Positions 8,252 through 16,397 of a stretch of 64,000 nt of DNA are shown piece by piece (position 1 is the first letter of the stretch; every line of letters starts with the position of its first letter). The translations under genes and the position numbers were made by a program. Source of the DNA: Pseudomonas chlororaphis subsp. chlororaphis (GTDB taxonomy: Bacteria > Pseudomonadota > Gammaproteobacteria > Pseudomonadales > Pseudomonadaceae); assembly GCF_003945765.1 (NCBI RefSeq), contig NZ_CP027712.1, forward strand, positions 4,216,001 to 4,280,000, in the 5' to 3' direction. The notes below the pieces were generated by a model that saw nothing but the letters and a program-made list of their open reading frames with translations, had not been told where the DNA came from and did not search any database.

Positions 8252-10413
8252 TGGGCCTCCTTGCGCAGCGCCTGTTGCAGCGCCCACAAGCGCGCATAAC
8301 AACCGCCGTTGGCCAGCAGTTGCTGATGGCTGCCCGACTCGCTGATACGCCCCTGTTCCAGGGCGATGATGCGTTGGCAATGGCGGACCGCGGACAGCCG
8401 GTGGGCGATGATGATCACCGTGCGGCCCTCGGCGATGCGCGCCATGTTGTCCTGGATCAGCGCCTGGGATTCGTCGTCCAGGGCGCTGGTGGCTTCGTCG
8501 AAAATCAGGATCCGCGGGTCGCCCATCAGCGCCCGGGCAATGGCGATGCGTTGCCGCTGGCCGCCGGACAGCGAGCTGCCGGCTTCGGCCAGCACCGTGT
8601 CGTAGCCCAGCGGCAGGCGCAGGATGAAATCGTGGGCGCCGGCCAGGCGCGCCGCGGCGATCACGCTTTCCAGGGACGCCGTGGGATGGCGCAGGGCGAT
8701 GTTGTGCCGCACGCTGCGGTTGAACAGGTAGTTTTCCTGCAGCACCACGCCGATCTGGCTGCGCAACCAGGCCGGTTGCAGCTGCTGCAGCGGCATGCCG
8801 TCAATGAGGATGCGCCCGGCATCGGGGGTATAGAGTTTTTGCAGCAGGCGGGTCAGCGTGCTCTTGCCCGACCCGGACGGCCCGACGATGCCCAGGGTCT
8901 GGCCGGCGGCGATGTGCAGGTCCAGGCCGCGCAGCACCAGCTCCAGTTCCGGGCGGTAGCGGAACGTCACTTGCTCGATGCGCACCTCGCCGCGCAGGGC
9001 CTGCGCCGGGCGTTGGTCGCCCTCGGCCTGCTCCACCGGCAGGTTGAGCATGTCGCCCAGCTTGTCCACCGACACCCGCACCCGGACGAACTGCTGCCAG
9101 ACCTCGATCAGCTTGGCCAGGGGCTGGCTGACGTGGGACAGCATCATGTTGAAGGCGATCAGTTGGCCAATGGTCATCTGCAGGTCGATGACCTTGCTCG
9201 CGCCCCAGCAGATCACCGCCACCGCCGTGACTTTCTGCAACAGCGTGACCATCTGACTGATCGCGCTACCCAGGGTCTGGCTGGCAAAACCGGCCTCGAC
9301 CATCTCTGCCGTCTGCGCCTCCCAGCGCCGCTGCATGCGCGGCTCCACCGCCAGGCTCTTGATGGTTTCGCTGCTGCTCACGCTTTCATTGAGAAAGGCC
9401 GTGTTGCGCGCGGCGCTGTAGAACTGCCGCTCGATGCGCTTCTCCAGCGGGCCGCTGCTGGCCCAGGCCAGCAGCACATACAGCGGCAGGGTCAGCAGCA
9501 CCAGCAGCGTCAGCGGCCAGGAGATCCAGGCCATCACCGCGAAAAACACCAAGGTGAAGGCCACATCCACACAGAGGGTCAGCAAGGAGCCGGTGAGGAA
9601 CTCGCGGATGCTGTCCAGCTCCTGGACCCGGGTGATGATCGCGCCTACCTGGCGCTGCTTGAAGTACAGCAGCGGCAGGCCGAGCAGATGGCGGAACAGC
9701 TTGACCCCCAGGCCGATATCGATGCGATTGGCGGTGTGCGCCGAGAGGTATTCGCGCAAGCCCTTGAGCAGCACCTCGAACAGGCCGACCACCACCAGGG
9801 TCATCACCAGCACGTCGAGGGTCGACAGCGCCCGGTGCACCATGACCTTGTCCATCACTGCCTGGAAGAACAACGGGGTCGCCAGGGCCAGCACTTGCAG
9901 CAGCAGCGAGCACAGCAGCACTTCGCCGAGTATCCGCCGGTGGCGCAGCAGCTCCGGAACGAACCAGGACAGATCGAAGCGCAGGCCGCCCTGGCGCAGG
10001 CGAATCACCTCGCCGCTCCACTCTTCGGCCAACTGCGCGCGGTCGAGTACATCCGGGGTATGGGCCGCAGGTCGCTGGATCAGCGCCTGCGCGTCGGACA
10101 GCCGGGCCAGCAGGATGAACGCGCCGCTGCGGTCGCGCCAGACCAGGGGCAGCATCTTCGGGGTCAGCCGGGCCAGCGCCAGACGCTCCAGGCGCAAATC
10201 GACGCCGGCGCCCCGGGCGTAGTCCTTGAGCGCCCGGCGCAGGTCGCGTTCGGTTCCCGGGTCGGCGGCCTGTGGCGCGCGCTCCTGGGTCAGTTGCAGC
10301 AGCAGTTGGCAACAGGCCAGGGCCGAGTGGAGGGCCGCCGTGGCGGAAAGCTCCGCCATGGCGGGGCATTCGACCAGGGCTGGCTGCGGGGGTATTGCGG
10401 GATTGACTGACAT
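8248..10413 (-). CDS. fitA: FitA, type I secretion ABC exporter (permease-ATPase)
   Basis: This 721-residue exporter has the same build as FitC: a degenerate C39-like N-terminal domain of about 130 residues, a membrane domain (for example LLCSLLLQVLALATPLFFQAV) and a C-terminal ATPase with [36 protein letters not shown] and IIIAHR. All catalytic motifs are present, so it does not look like an inactive partner of FitC. It is the first gene of the fitABCD run. The ATG at 10413 has only a weak purine stretch (GAGCGG) upstream. About 200 bp separate it from the terminator of the yoaE-like gene; that gap holds a palindrome and is the likely operon promoter region. Confidence 0.88.
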   Translation of the reverse strand: MSVNPAIPPQPALVECPAMAELSATAALHSALACCQLLLQLTQERAPQAADPGTERDLRRALKDYARGAGVDLRLERLALARLTPKMLPLVWRDRSGAFILLARLSDAQALIQRPAAHTPDVLDRAQLAEEWSGEVIRLRQGGLRFDLSWFVPELLRHRRILGEVLLCSLLLQVLALATPLFFQAVMDKVMVHRALSTLDVLVMTLVVVGLFEVLLKGLREYLSAHTANRIDIGLGVKLFRHLLGLPLLYFKQRQVGAIITRVQELDSIREFLTGSLLTLCVDVAFTLVFFAVMAWISWPLTLLVLLTLPLYVLLAWASSGPLEKRIERQFYSAARNTAFLNESVSSSETIKSLAVEPRMQRRWEAQTAEMVEAGFASQTLGSAISQMVTLLQKVTAVAVICWGASKVIDLQMTIGQLIAFNMMLSHVSQPLAKLIEVWQQFVRVRVSVDKLGDMLNLPVEQAEGDQRPAQALRGEVRIEQVTFRYRPELELVLRGLDLHIAAGQTLGIVGPSGSGKSTLTRLLQKLYTPDAGRILIDGMPLQQLQPAWLRSQIGVVLQENYLFNRSVRHNIALRHPTASLESVIAAARLAGAHDFILRLPLGYDTVLAEAGSSLSGGQRQRIAIARALMGDPRILIFDEATSALDDESQALIQDNMARIAEGRTVIIIAHRLSAVRHCQRIIALEQGRISESGSHQQLLANGGCYARLWALQQALRKEAQ

Positions 10414-10490
10414 AGACCGCTCGTTTCAAGACCCGCGCTGCAAGAACGGGGGTGCATGGAGATACGAAACCAGTCTGCGGCAGCCACCCG

Positions 10491-10537
10491 GCAATGATAA
10501 TCAGCCACGGGGTTGAAAGCTTTTAAGTAAAACTTAA
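10491..10537 (-). promoter_or_regulatory. Candidate operator region upstream of fitA
   Basis: A perfect 15-bp palindrome, TTAAGTAAAACTTAA, lies at 10523-10537, about 110 bases before the fitA start. Closer to the gene, at 10491-10506, GCAATGATAATCAGCC contains the core AATGATAATCA of the Fur consensus. Both are seen directly; their role as regulator sites is inference. Known fit clusters carry their own LysR (FitG) and response regulators beyond the window, so the palindrome is a reasonable target for one of them. Confidence 0.35.
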
Positions 10538-10578
10538 TCAGCCGGAGCCTGGCCTTGGCTCGGGTCATGTTCCAGGCC

Positions 10579-10606
10579 AAAAAAAGCCGGACTCGCGTCC
10601 GGCTTT
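10579..10606 (-). terminator. Rho-independent terminator of the yoaE-like gene
   Basis: Arms GCCGGAC (10586-10592) and GTCCGGC (10597-10603) enclose a TCGC loop. On the minus strand the hairpin is followed by seven T residues, and it lies 16 bases after the stop of the gene at 10622. It separates that gene from the fit operon. Confidence 0.85.
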
Positions 10607-10621
10607 CTGTCAGCTCATGGC

Positions 10622-12184
10622 TCAGGCGGCATCCTGCCGGTGCAGCAGCACCCGGGTCACTCGCCGCTCTTCCACCGTCACCACCTGCAGTGTCCAGTCC
10701 TGCCATTGCAGTCGGTCGCCAATCACCGGCAAGCGGTCCAGCAGGCTCATCACCAACCCGGCCAGGGTCTGGTAGTCCTCGGTCGGTTCGGCGTCGAAGC
10801 CGGTGCGCTGGCGGATCTGCGCCAGGTTCAAGGCGCCGCTGACCATGAAACCGCCCTGCTCTTCGACAATGTCCGGGCCTTCGATTTCGCTGGCGTCGGG
10901 TAGCTCGCCGGCGATGGATTCGAGGATGTCAGTCATGCTCAGCACGCCGACGAAATCGCCGAATTCGTTGATCACGAACGCGATGTGGGTCGAGGCCTTG
11001 CGCATCTGCTCCAGGGCGTTGAGGATCGAGAAGCTGTCCAGCAGGTTGATCGCCGTGCGCGCCAGGTGTTCCAGGTTCGGCTCGTTGCCGGCCAGGTATT
11101 CCTTGAGCAACTCCTTCTTGTGCACGAAGCCCAGCGGCTCTTCCACCGCGCCGTCGCGAATCAGCGGCAGGCGCGAGTAGGACGAATGCATCAGCCTGTT
11201 GCGGATGGCTTCGGCATCGTCGGCCAGGTCGATGTAGTCGACGTCGGCGCGCACCGTCATCAAGGTGCGGATCGGTCGCTCGGCCAGTTGCAGCACGCCG
11301 CTGATCATCACCCGCTCGCGGCGATCGAACAGCTCGGCGCTCGGCGCTTGGCCATTGTCCAGCAGGTCGGCGATCTCTTCGCCCACCTCCTCCACCGCCA
11401 ACTGGCGACCGCCCAGCAGGCGCATCACCGCGTGGGCCGTGCGCTCGCGCATCGGCCGCAGGCCCTGCATGGATTTCTTGCGGCGGGCACGGGCGATCTG
11501 GTTGAACAGTTCGATCAGGATCGAGAAACCGATGGCCGCGTACAGGTAGCCTTTCGGGATGTGGAAACCCAGGCCTTCGGCGGTCAGGGCAAAACCGATC
11601 ATCATCAAGAAGCCCAGGCACAGCATGATCACCGTCGGGTGCGCGTTGACGAAGCGGGTCAGCGGCTTGCTGGCGACAATCATCAGGCCGATGGAAATGA
11701 TCACCGCGATCATCATCACCGCCAGTTCGTCGACCATGCCCACGGCGGTGATCACCGCGTCCAGGGAGAACACCGCATCGAGCACCACGATCTGCGCGAC
11801 GATCGGCCAGAACAGCGCGTAAGCGGCATTGCCGGCGCGCTGGCTGACATGGCCTTCCAGGCGCTCATGCAACTCCATGGTGGCCTTGAACAGCAGGAAC
11901 ACACCACCGAACAGCATGATCAGGTCGCGACCGGAGAAGCTCTTGCCGAACACCTCGAACAGCGGCGCGGTCAGGGTCACCAACCAGGAAATGCTCGCCA
12001 GCAGGCCCAGGCGCATGATCAGCGCCAGGGACAGGCCGATGATCCGCGCACGGTCACGCTGGTGGGGTGGCAACTTGTCCGCGAGGATCGCGATAAACAC
12101 CAGGTTGTCGATCCCCAGCACCAGCTCCAGCACGATCAGGGTCAACAGGCCAAGCCAGGCCGTGGGGTCCATTATCCATTCCAT
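10622..12184 (-). CDS. YoaE-like TerC-family membrane protein with CBS and CorC domains
   Basis: This 520-residue protein has an N-terminal TerC domain of about seven membrane helices, including the family motifs [10 protein letters not shown] and [13 protein letters not shown] with acidic residues inside the membrane. After residue 240 come a pair of CBS domains and a C-terminal CorC/HlyC-type domain ([17 protein letters not shown]). The whole layout and the start MEWIMDP match E. coli YoaE. TerC proteins are linked to metal ion export or metalation of exported proteins; the substrate here is unknown. The start at 12184 lacks a close ribosome site, and a start four codons later is possible. 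It is transcribed alone, with a terminator behind it. Confidence 0.85.
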   Translation of the reverse strand: MEWIMDPTAWLGLLTLIVLELVLGIDNLVFIAILADKLPPHQRDRARIIGLSLALIMRLGLLASISWLVTLTAPLFEVFGKSFSGRDLIMLFGGVFLLFKATMELHERLEGHVSQRAGNAAYALFWPIVAQIVVLDAVFSLDAVITAVGMVDELAVMMIAVIISIGLMIVASKPLTRFVNAHPTVIMLCLGFLMMIGFALTAEGLGFHIPKGYLYAAIGFSILIELFNQIARARRKKSMQGLRPMRERTAHAVMRLLGGRQLAVEEVGEEIADLLDNGQAPSAELFDRRERVMISGVLQLAERPIRTLMTVRADVDYIDLADDAEAIRNRLMHSSYSRLPLIRDGAVEEPLGFVHKKELLKEYLAGNEPNLEHLARTAINLLDSFSILNALEQMRKASTHIAFVINEFGDFVGVLSMTDILESIAGELPDASEIEGPDIVEEQGGFMVSGALNLAQIRQRTGFDAEPTEDYQTLAGLVMSLLDRLPVIGDRLQWQDWTLQVVTVEERRVTRVLLHRQDAA

Positions 12185-12601
12185 AAAAACGACTCTATCT
12201 CTCCAGTGAAATCAAACAGCCGGGCACGGCAAGGCAAGGCCACAAGGCCTTGGAACGGCGAGCGCAGGCCAGCGCCCAACGGTCGCGACGACCGGCGGCG
12301 AGCAGCGAAAAACAACGAGTTCGGGGTAACGGCCGCGCCTTATGACTGACGGAAGGCACCGCGAGACGGATCGAGCGAGGAAAGGCTGAGGCGTCCAGGA
12401 ATAAGGACGACTGGGAGGCTCCGAGAGGGTGTTCATGCAAGTCCTGTGAAGAAAAACGGACTTGAATCCTACAACCCCAAGGGGAATTTCCCATGGGGGA
12501 AATCATTTCAAGATCTTATCGGGGGCTGCCTGGAGCAGCGCTATCACGAACAGGCTTGCTCGCGAAAAAGCCTATTGAGTGCATGCGACTACTCATGAGC
12601 G
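12185..12601 (-). other. Gap of 417 bp, possible long 5' leader of the yoaE-like gene
   Basis: No convincing gene is present. Two overlapping frames of 74 and 103 codons on the minus strand have atypical composition and no ribosome site. An inverted CCCATGGG with flanking purine and pyrimidine runs lies near 12490-12500. CAGGCTTGCTCGCGAA at 12551-12566 is a truncated REP arm. I looked for the yybP-ykoY manganese riboswitch known upstream of some TerC genes and did not recognise its conserved core. Confidence 0.4.
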
Positions 12602-13474
12602 CTAACGGAATCCACCTCTGACCTGCTCGATATACCGCGCCACCGCCGGGGCCTTTTCGAAGCGGCGGTGGATCAGCGACAGCCAGGATGAAGCCGTGCT
12701 GCCCTGGATCGGCCGGTACAACACATTGGGCAGCCCCACGTGCCCGACCACCGATTCCGGCACCACGGCCACCCCCTGCCCCAGGGAGACCAGGGCCAGC
12801 ACCGCCACCAGGCCGCCGGGCTGCGGCCCCAGTTTCGGCGCGTAACCACCCTCGGCGGCGACCTGCAAGGTGCCGCTGATCTGTTCCGGAAGCACGAAGG
12901 TCTCGTTATGCAAATGGGCCGGGGCGATCTCCGGCAAGCGCCCCAGCCAGGACTCGGCGGGCAGCGCCAGGACAAAACCTTCGCCATCCAGGCGGACCGC
13001 CTCCACCCCTTCGGGCAGGGTCATGGGCGAGCGGACATAACCGATGTCGAACCGCCCCTCGGCCACCAATCCGGGCAATGCCGCCATCGGGCTTTCGCGC
13101 ACGCTCAGGCTGACGTCCGGGCAGTCCTGGATGAAGCGCTGCACCTGTTTTTGCAGCAGCCCCGAATACACCGCCGAGGCCACGTAGCCCAGCTCGATAT
13201 GGCCGATTTCGCCACGCCCGGCGCGCTGGGCGTTACGTTGCGCGAACTCGAACTGGCGCACCGTGGCCTCGGCCTCGCGCACCAGGGCCGCGCCGGCCTC
13301 GGTCAGGCTGACCTCGCGCTGCTGGCGCACAAACAAGCGGGTGCCCAGGGTCTGTTCCATATCCTGGATCTGCCGGCTCAGGGTTGGCGGTGCGATGCCC
13401 AGCTGTTCGGCGGCGCGGGTGAAATTGCGTTGCCGGGCCACCGCCAGGAAATAGCGGAAATGACGGATTTCCAT
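12602..13474 (-). CDS. LysR-family transcriptional regulator
   Basis: This 290-residue protein has an N-terminal winged helix-turn-helix typical of LysR proteins (MEIRHFRYFLAVARQRNFTR, then AAEQLGIAPPTLSRQI, helix-turn-helix about residues 18-37) and a C-terminal periplasmic-binding-like effector domain from about residue 90. It is divergent from the GlcG/HbpS-MFS gene pair across a 103-bp gap, the usual arrangement for a LysR regulator and its target. The effector is unknown; control of the exporter pair is inference. Confidence 0.9.
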   Translation of the reverse strand: MEIRHFRYFLAVARQRNFTRAAEQLGIAPPTLSRQIQDMEQTLGTRLFVRQQREVSLTEAGAALVREAEATVRQFEFAQRNAQRAGRGEIGHIELGYVASAVYSGLLQKQVQRFIQDCPDVSLSVRESPMAALPGLVAEGRFDIGYVRSPMTLPEGVEAVRLDGEGFVLALPAESWLGRLPEIAPAHLHNETFVLPEQISGTLQVAAEGGYAPKLGPQPGGLVAVLALVSLGQGVAVVPESVVGHVGLPNVLYRPIQGSTASSWLSLIHRRFEKAPAVARYIEQVRGGFR

Positions 13475-13577
13475 AAGTGCGTTAGCTCAAAGGTAATGAA
13501 GTGCTTCAGCTCGTCTAACAGAACGGGCGAAAGCCCGGGATAAGCTGGCCAGACCTTCACAGTAGAGAGCCCACGCC

Positions 13578-14075
13578 ATGCACGTCAAACCACTGTTTCT
13601 GGCCATGATCACTTGCTGCAGCGTGCCCACGACTTTCGCCGCCGAGAAAGACGCCGACGTTGCCCAGAAGGCAATCCTCAATTTCGCCACTGCCCAACAA
13701 CTGCTCAAGGCCGCACAGGAAACCGCCTCGGCCAAGGGCTGGCCCTGCGCCGTGGCGATCGTCGACGACGGCGGCTGGCCGATCCTCAGCGCGCGCATGG
13801 ACGGTGCGCCGGTGGTGGCCGGTATCGAACTGGCCCAGGGCAAGGCGCGGACCTCGGCGCTGTTCAAGCGCCCTTCCGGCGACCTGGAAAACGCCATCAA
13901 CGGCGGGCGCCAGGCGGCCATCACCTCGGGCCTGCTGATGATGAAAGGCGCGCAGCCGATCCGCGTCGACGGCCAGGTGATCGGCGCCATCGGCATCAGC
14001 GCCGACACCCCGGCCCACGACGATGAAATCGCCCAGGCCGCCCTCGCCGCGCTGGGTCAACGGGTGCAGCCATGA
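13578..14075 (+). CDS. GlcG/HbpS-family exported protein
   Basis: This protein of 165 residues has a signal peptide (about residues 1-21, ending TTFAA) followed by a single GlcG/HbpS domain: repeated short helices and strands with ALKAAQ-like, VAIVDDGGWPI and QAAITSGLLMMKGAQPI segments. Family members bind heme or small ligands; some sit beside aldehyde or glycolate genes. Its stop overlaps the start of the MFS exporter by four bases (ATGA), so both are co-translated. The divergent LysR gene probably controls the pair. What it binds cannot be told from the sequence. Confidence 0.85.
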   Translation: MHVKPLFLAMITCCSVPTTFAAEKDADVAQKAILNFATAQQLLKAAQETASAKGWPCAVAIVDDGGWPILSARMDGAPVVAGIELAQGKARTSALFKRPSGDLENAINGGRQAAITSGLLMMKGAQPIRVDGQVIGAIGISADTPAHDDEIAQAALAALGQRVQP

Positions 14076-15610
14076 GGCCGGCCAGCCCGCGCCTGACCCT
14101 GCTCACCGCTTCCGGGGTGTGCTCGCTGATCGTGCTCGACACCAACATAGTCGCGGTGACCCTGCCGAGCATCGCCCGCGATCTGGGGGCCAACTTCGCC
14201 GATATCGAATGGGTGGTCAGCGCCTACATGCTGGCCTTCGCCGCGCTGCTGCTGCCGGCCGGCAGCCTGGCCGACCGCTTCGGGCGCAAGCGCACCCTGC
14301 TCTGCGGCCTTGGGCTGTTCATCCTCGCCTCCCTCGGCTGTGGCGCCGCGCCCAACGTGCTGTTGCTCGACATCGCCCGGGCGATCAAAGGGGTCGGCGC
14401 GGCGCTGCTGCTGACCTCGGCCCTGGCCACCATCGGCCACACCTTCCATGACGAGGTCGAACGGGCCAAGGCCTGGGCGTTCTGGGGGGCCTGCATGGGC
14501 GTGGCGATGACCGCCGCGCCCACCGTCGGCGGCCTGATCACCGAGTTCATCGGCTGGCGCTGGATCTTCTACCTCAACCTACCGGTGGGCGGGCTGCTGG
14601 TGCTGATGGTGTTGCGCGCGATACCCGAGTCCCGCGACACCCAGGCCGCCCGCCTCGATCCCTGGGGCAGCTTGGCCTTCAGCGCCAGCCTGCTGTGCCT
14701 GATCTGGGGCCTGATCGAAGCCAATCGCATCGGCTGGAGCCACCCGCTGACCTACGCCCGACTATTGGGCGGCGTGGCGTTGCTCGGGCTGTTCGTGCTG
14801 ATCGAGCGGGTGCAGCGCCGGCCCATGGTCGACCTGCAGCTGTTCCGCCATCCGCGCTTCATCGGTGCCCTGCTGGGGATGTTCGCCTACGCCGGCTGCG
14901 CCCAGGTGATGATGACCCTGCTGCCCTTCTACCTGCAGAACGGCCTGGGCTTCTCGGCGATCGCCTCGGGGCTGGGCATGCTGCCATTTGCCCTGACCAT
15001 GTTGATCTGTCCGCGCATCGGCGTGCGCCTGGCGACGCGTTATGCCCCGGCGACCCTGATGGCCGCCGGCCTGACCCTGGTCGGTTGCGGCAACCTGCTC
15101 GCCGCCTGGGCCGTGCAGGCTGGCGGCTACCTGAGCTTTGCCCTGGCCATCGCGGTGACCGGTGCCGGCGCCGGCCTGCTCAACGGCGACACACAGAAAA
15201 ACATCATGGCCTGCGTGCCCCGCGACCGCGCCGGCATGGCCTCGGGCCTGAGCACCACCATGCGCTTCAGCGCCATCATGCTGGCCATCGGCGTGTTCGG
15301 CGCCCTGCTCGGCAGCCACACCCAGCAACGCCTGCACGCCAGCCTGGGTGAAAGCGCCACGCAATGGCTCGACCAGGCCCAGGCCATCGCCTCCCGGGTG
15401 GTGGCCGGCGATATGCCCGCAGCCCTGGCATTGCTGCCCGACTCGGCGAAAGAGCTGGTCGAACCGCTGGCTCGCCAGGCCTTTATCGACGGTTTCGGCG
15501 TGGTGCTTTGGGTGGCCGGCCTGCTGGCGCTGCTGGCGGCAGTGACAGTGGGCACGCTGATGCGCAATCCCATCCCGCAGCCGCGGCCTTTGACGCTGAG
15601 CGTGGAGTGA
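14072..15610 (+). CDS. MFS drug exporter, 14-TM DHA2 (EmrB/QacA) family
   Basis: This 512-residue membrane protein has the motif A loop GSLADRFGRKRTLL between helices 2 and 3, motif D1-type residues in the first helix (VLDTNIVAVTLPSIARDL), and motif C-like GACMGVAMTAAPTVGGLI in helix 5. Helix count and the extra central pair fit the 14-TM DHA2 proton antiporters that expel drugs or toxic metabolites. No HlyD-like partner lies beside it. It begins inside the stop codon of the GlcG/HbpS gene. The substrate is unknown. Confidence 0.88.
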   Translation: MRPASPRLTLLTASGVCSLIVLDTNIVAVTLPSIARDLGANFADIEWVVSAYMLAFAALLLPAGSLADRFGRKRTLLCGLGLFILASLGCGAAPNVLLLDIARAIKGVGAALLLTSALATIGHTFHDEVERAKAWAFWGACMGVAMTAAPTVGGLITEFIGWRWIFYLNLPVGGLLVLMVLRAIPESRDTQAARLDPWGSLAFSASLLCLIWGLIEANRIGWSHPLTYARLLGGVALLGLFVLIERVQRRPMVDLQLFRHPRFIGALLGMFAYAGCAQVMMTLLPFYLQNGLGFSAIASGLGMLPFALTMLICPRIGVRLATRYAPATLMAAGLTLVGCGNLLAAWAVQAGGYLSFALAIAVTGAGAGLLNGDTQKNIMACVPRDRAGMASGLSTTMRFSAIMLAIGVFGALLGSHTQQRLHASLGESATQWLDQAQAIASRVVAGDMPAALALLPDSAKELVEPLARQAFIDGFGVVLWVAGLLALLAAVTVGTLMRNPIPQPRPLTLSVE

Positions 15611-16017
15611 AATCAGGCGAGGGTCCGTCCTACGGCCACTGAAATCGTTCGGTGGCCATGACCAAGGCCCATAACCATCGCCCGCCTGCAGATGCATCGC
15701 CTCAGTCGCGGGCGCGCGCCCAAACCTCAAGTACGCCCCTGGCTGGCGCTGCTGCTCGACCAGTTGAACAGCGCCAGGCGCACGCGCCAGTACCGACAGG
15801 AAATGGTCAGGTAATAGCCGATGCAAGAGCGCCAGCAAGGGGACGCTCTTGCCCGCTCTCAAGGGAAAGGACGGGGCGCCAGAGCAAACGCATCCGTCCG
15901 TCGGCTGGTAATGCTCGATTCGCGCAGCGGATCGCAAAAAACATCCAGGACACCCAGCAAAAAAATACGCCGCTGCTAGGATTTCCGACGGACCTCACCC
16001 TAATAAAGGAGCAACAC
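15611..16017 (+). other. Gap of 407 bp without a convincing gene
   Basis: A frame runs through this stretch into the downstream lipoprotein gene, but its codon composition is poor and the lipoprotein has its own strong ribosome site, so I do not accept it as an extension. A 40-codon frame starting at 15692 has no Shine-Dalgarno sequence. A-rich tracts near 15947-15965 probably belong to the promoter of the lipoprotein gene. Confidence 0.4.
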
Positions 16018-16341
16018 ATGAGAGTCGTCCCCCTTGCCTTGGCTTGCGCCCTCACCCTCGGACTCGCCGGTTGCAATTCCATCGCCGGCAAGACCAATAC
16101 CCTGAGCGATGAACAGATCAAATCCCAGACCAGCGGCGCCCTGGGTTATGCGCCCTCGGACGTCAGCATCGTCAGCCGTCGCACCGAAGGCACCAACACC
16201 TACGTGGCCTTGAAAACCAACGACAACAAGGAGTTCAACTGCATCATCAACGGCGGCAACCTGCTCACCCTGGGCATGACCAACCCGCCTTCCTGCGCCA
16301 GGAAAGGCGAAGCCATCCGTTCCGCTCCTTTCGGCGGCTGA
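16018..16341 (+). CDS. Small lipoprotein, unknown function
   Basis: This protein of 107 residues has a lipoprotein signal peptide with lipobox LAGC (Cys19). The mature part contains two further cysteines (FNC and PPSC) that could form a disulfide, and a DEQIKSQTSGALGYAPSDV segment. The ATG at 16018 follows AAAGGAG at the ideal distance. It stands alone between the MFS exporter and the convergent chlI/chlD locus. I do not recognise a named family; the role in the envelope is unknown. Confidence 0.8.
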   Translation: MRVVPLALACALTLGLAGCNSIAGKTNTLSDEQIKSQTSGALGYAPSDVSIVSRRTEGTNTYVALKTNDNKEFNCIINGGNLLTLGMTNPPSCARKGEAIRSAPFGG

Positions 16342-16397
16342 AACGCTGATCCGGGGGCAGTCGTCGGCCGGCTCACGGCCGGACTGCCCTCACCCCA

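Noticed and set aside
12185..12500. yybP-ykoY (manganese) riboswitch ahead of the TerC-type gene
   Set aside because: The context is right, but I could not find the conserved core by eye. A covariance-model search would settle it.
12195..12506. Short minus-strand frames upstream of the yoaE-like gene
   Set aside because: No ribosome site, odd composition and two competing frames; more likely an untranslated leader.
15652..16017. N-terminal extension of the small lipoprotein
   Set aside because: The downstream ATG has an ideal AAAGGAG and a perfect lipoprotein signal, which an extension would destroy.
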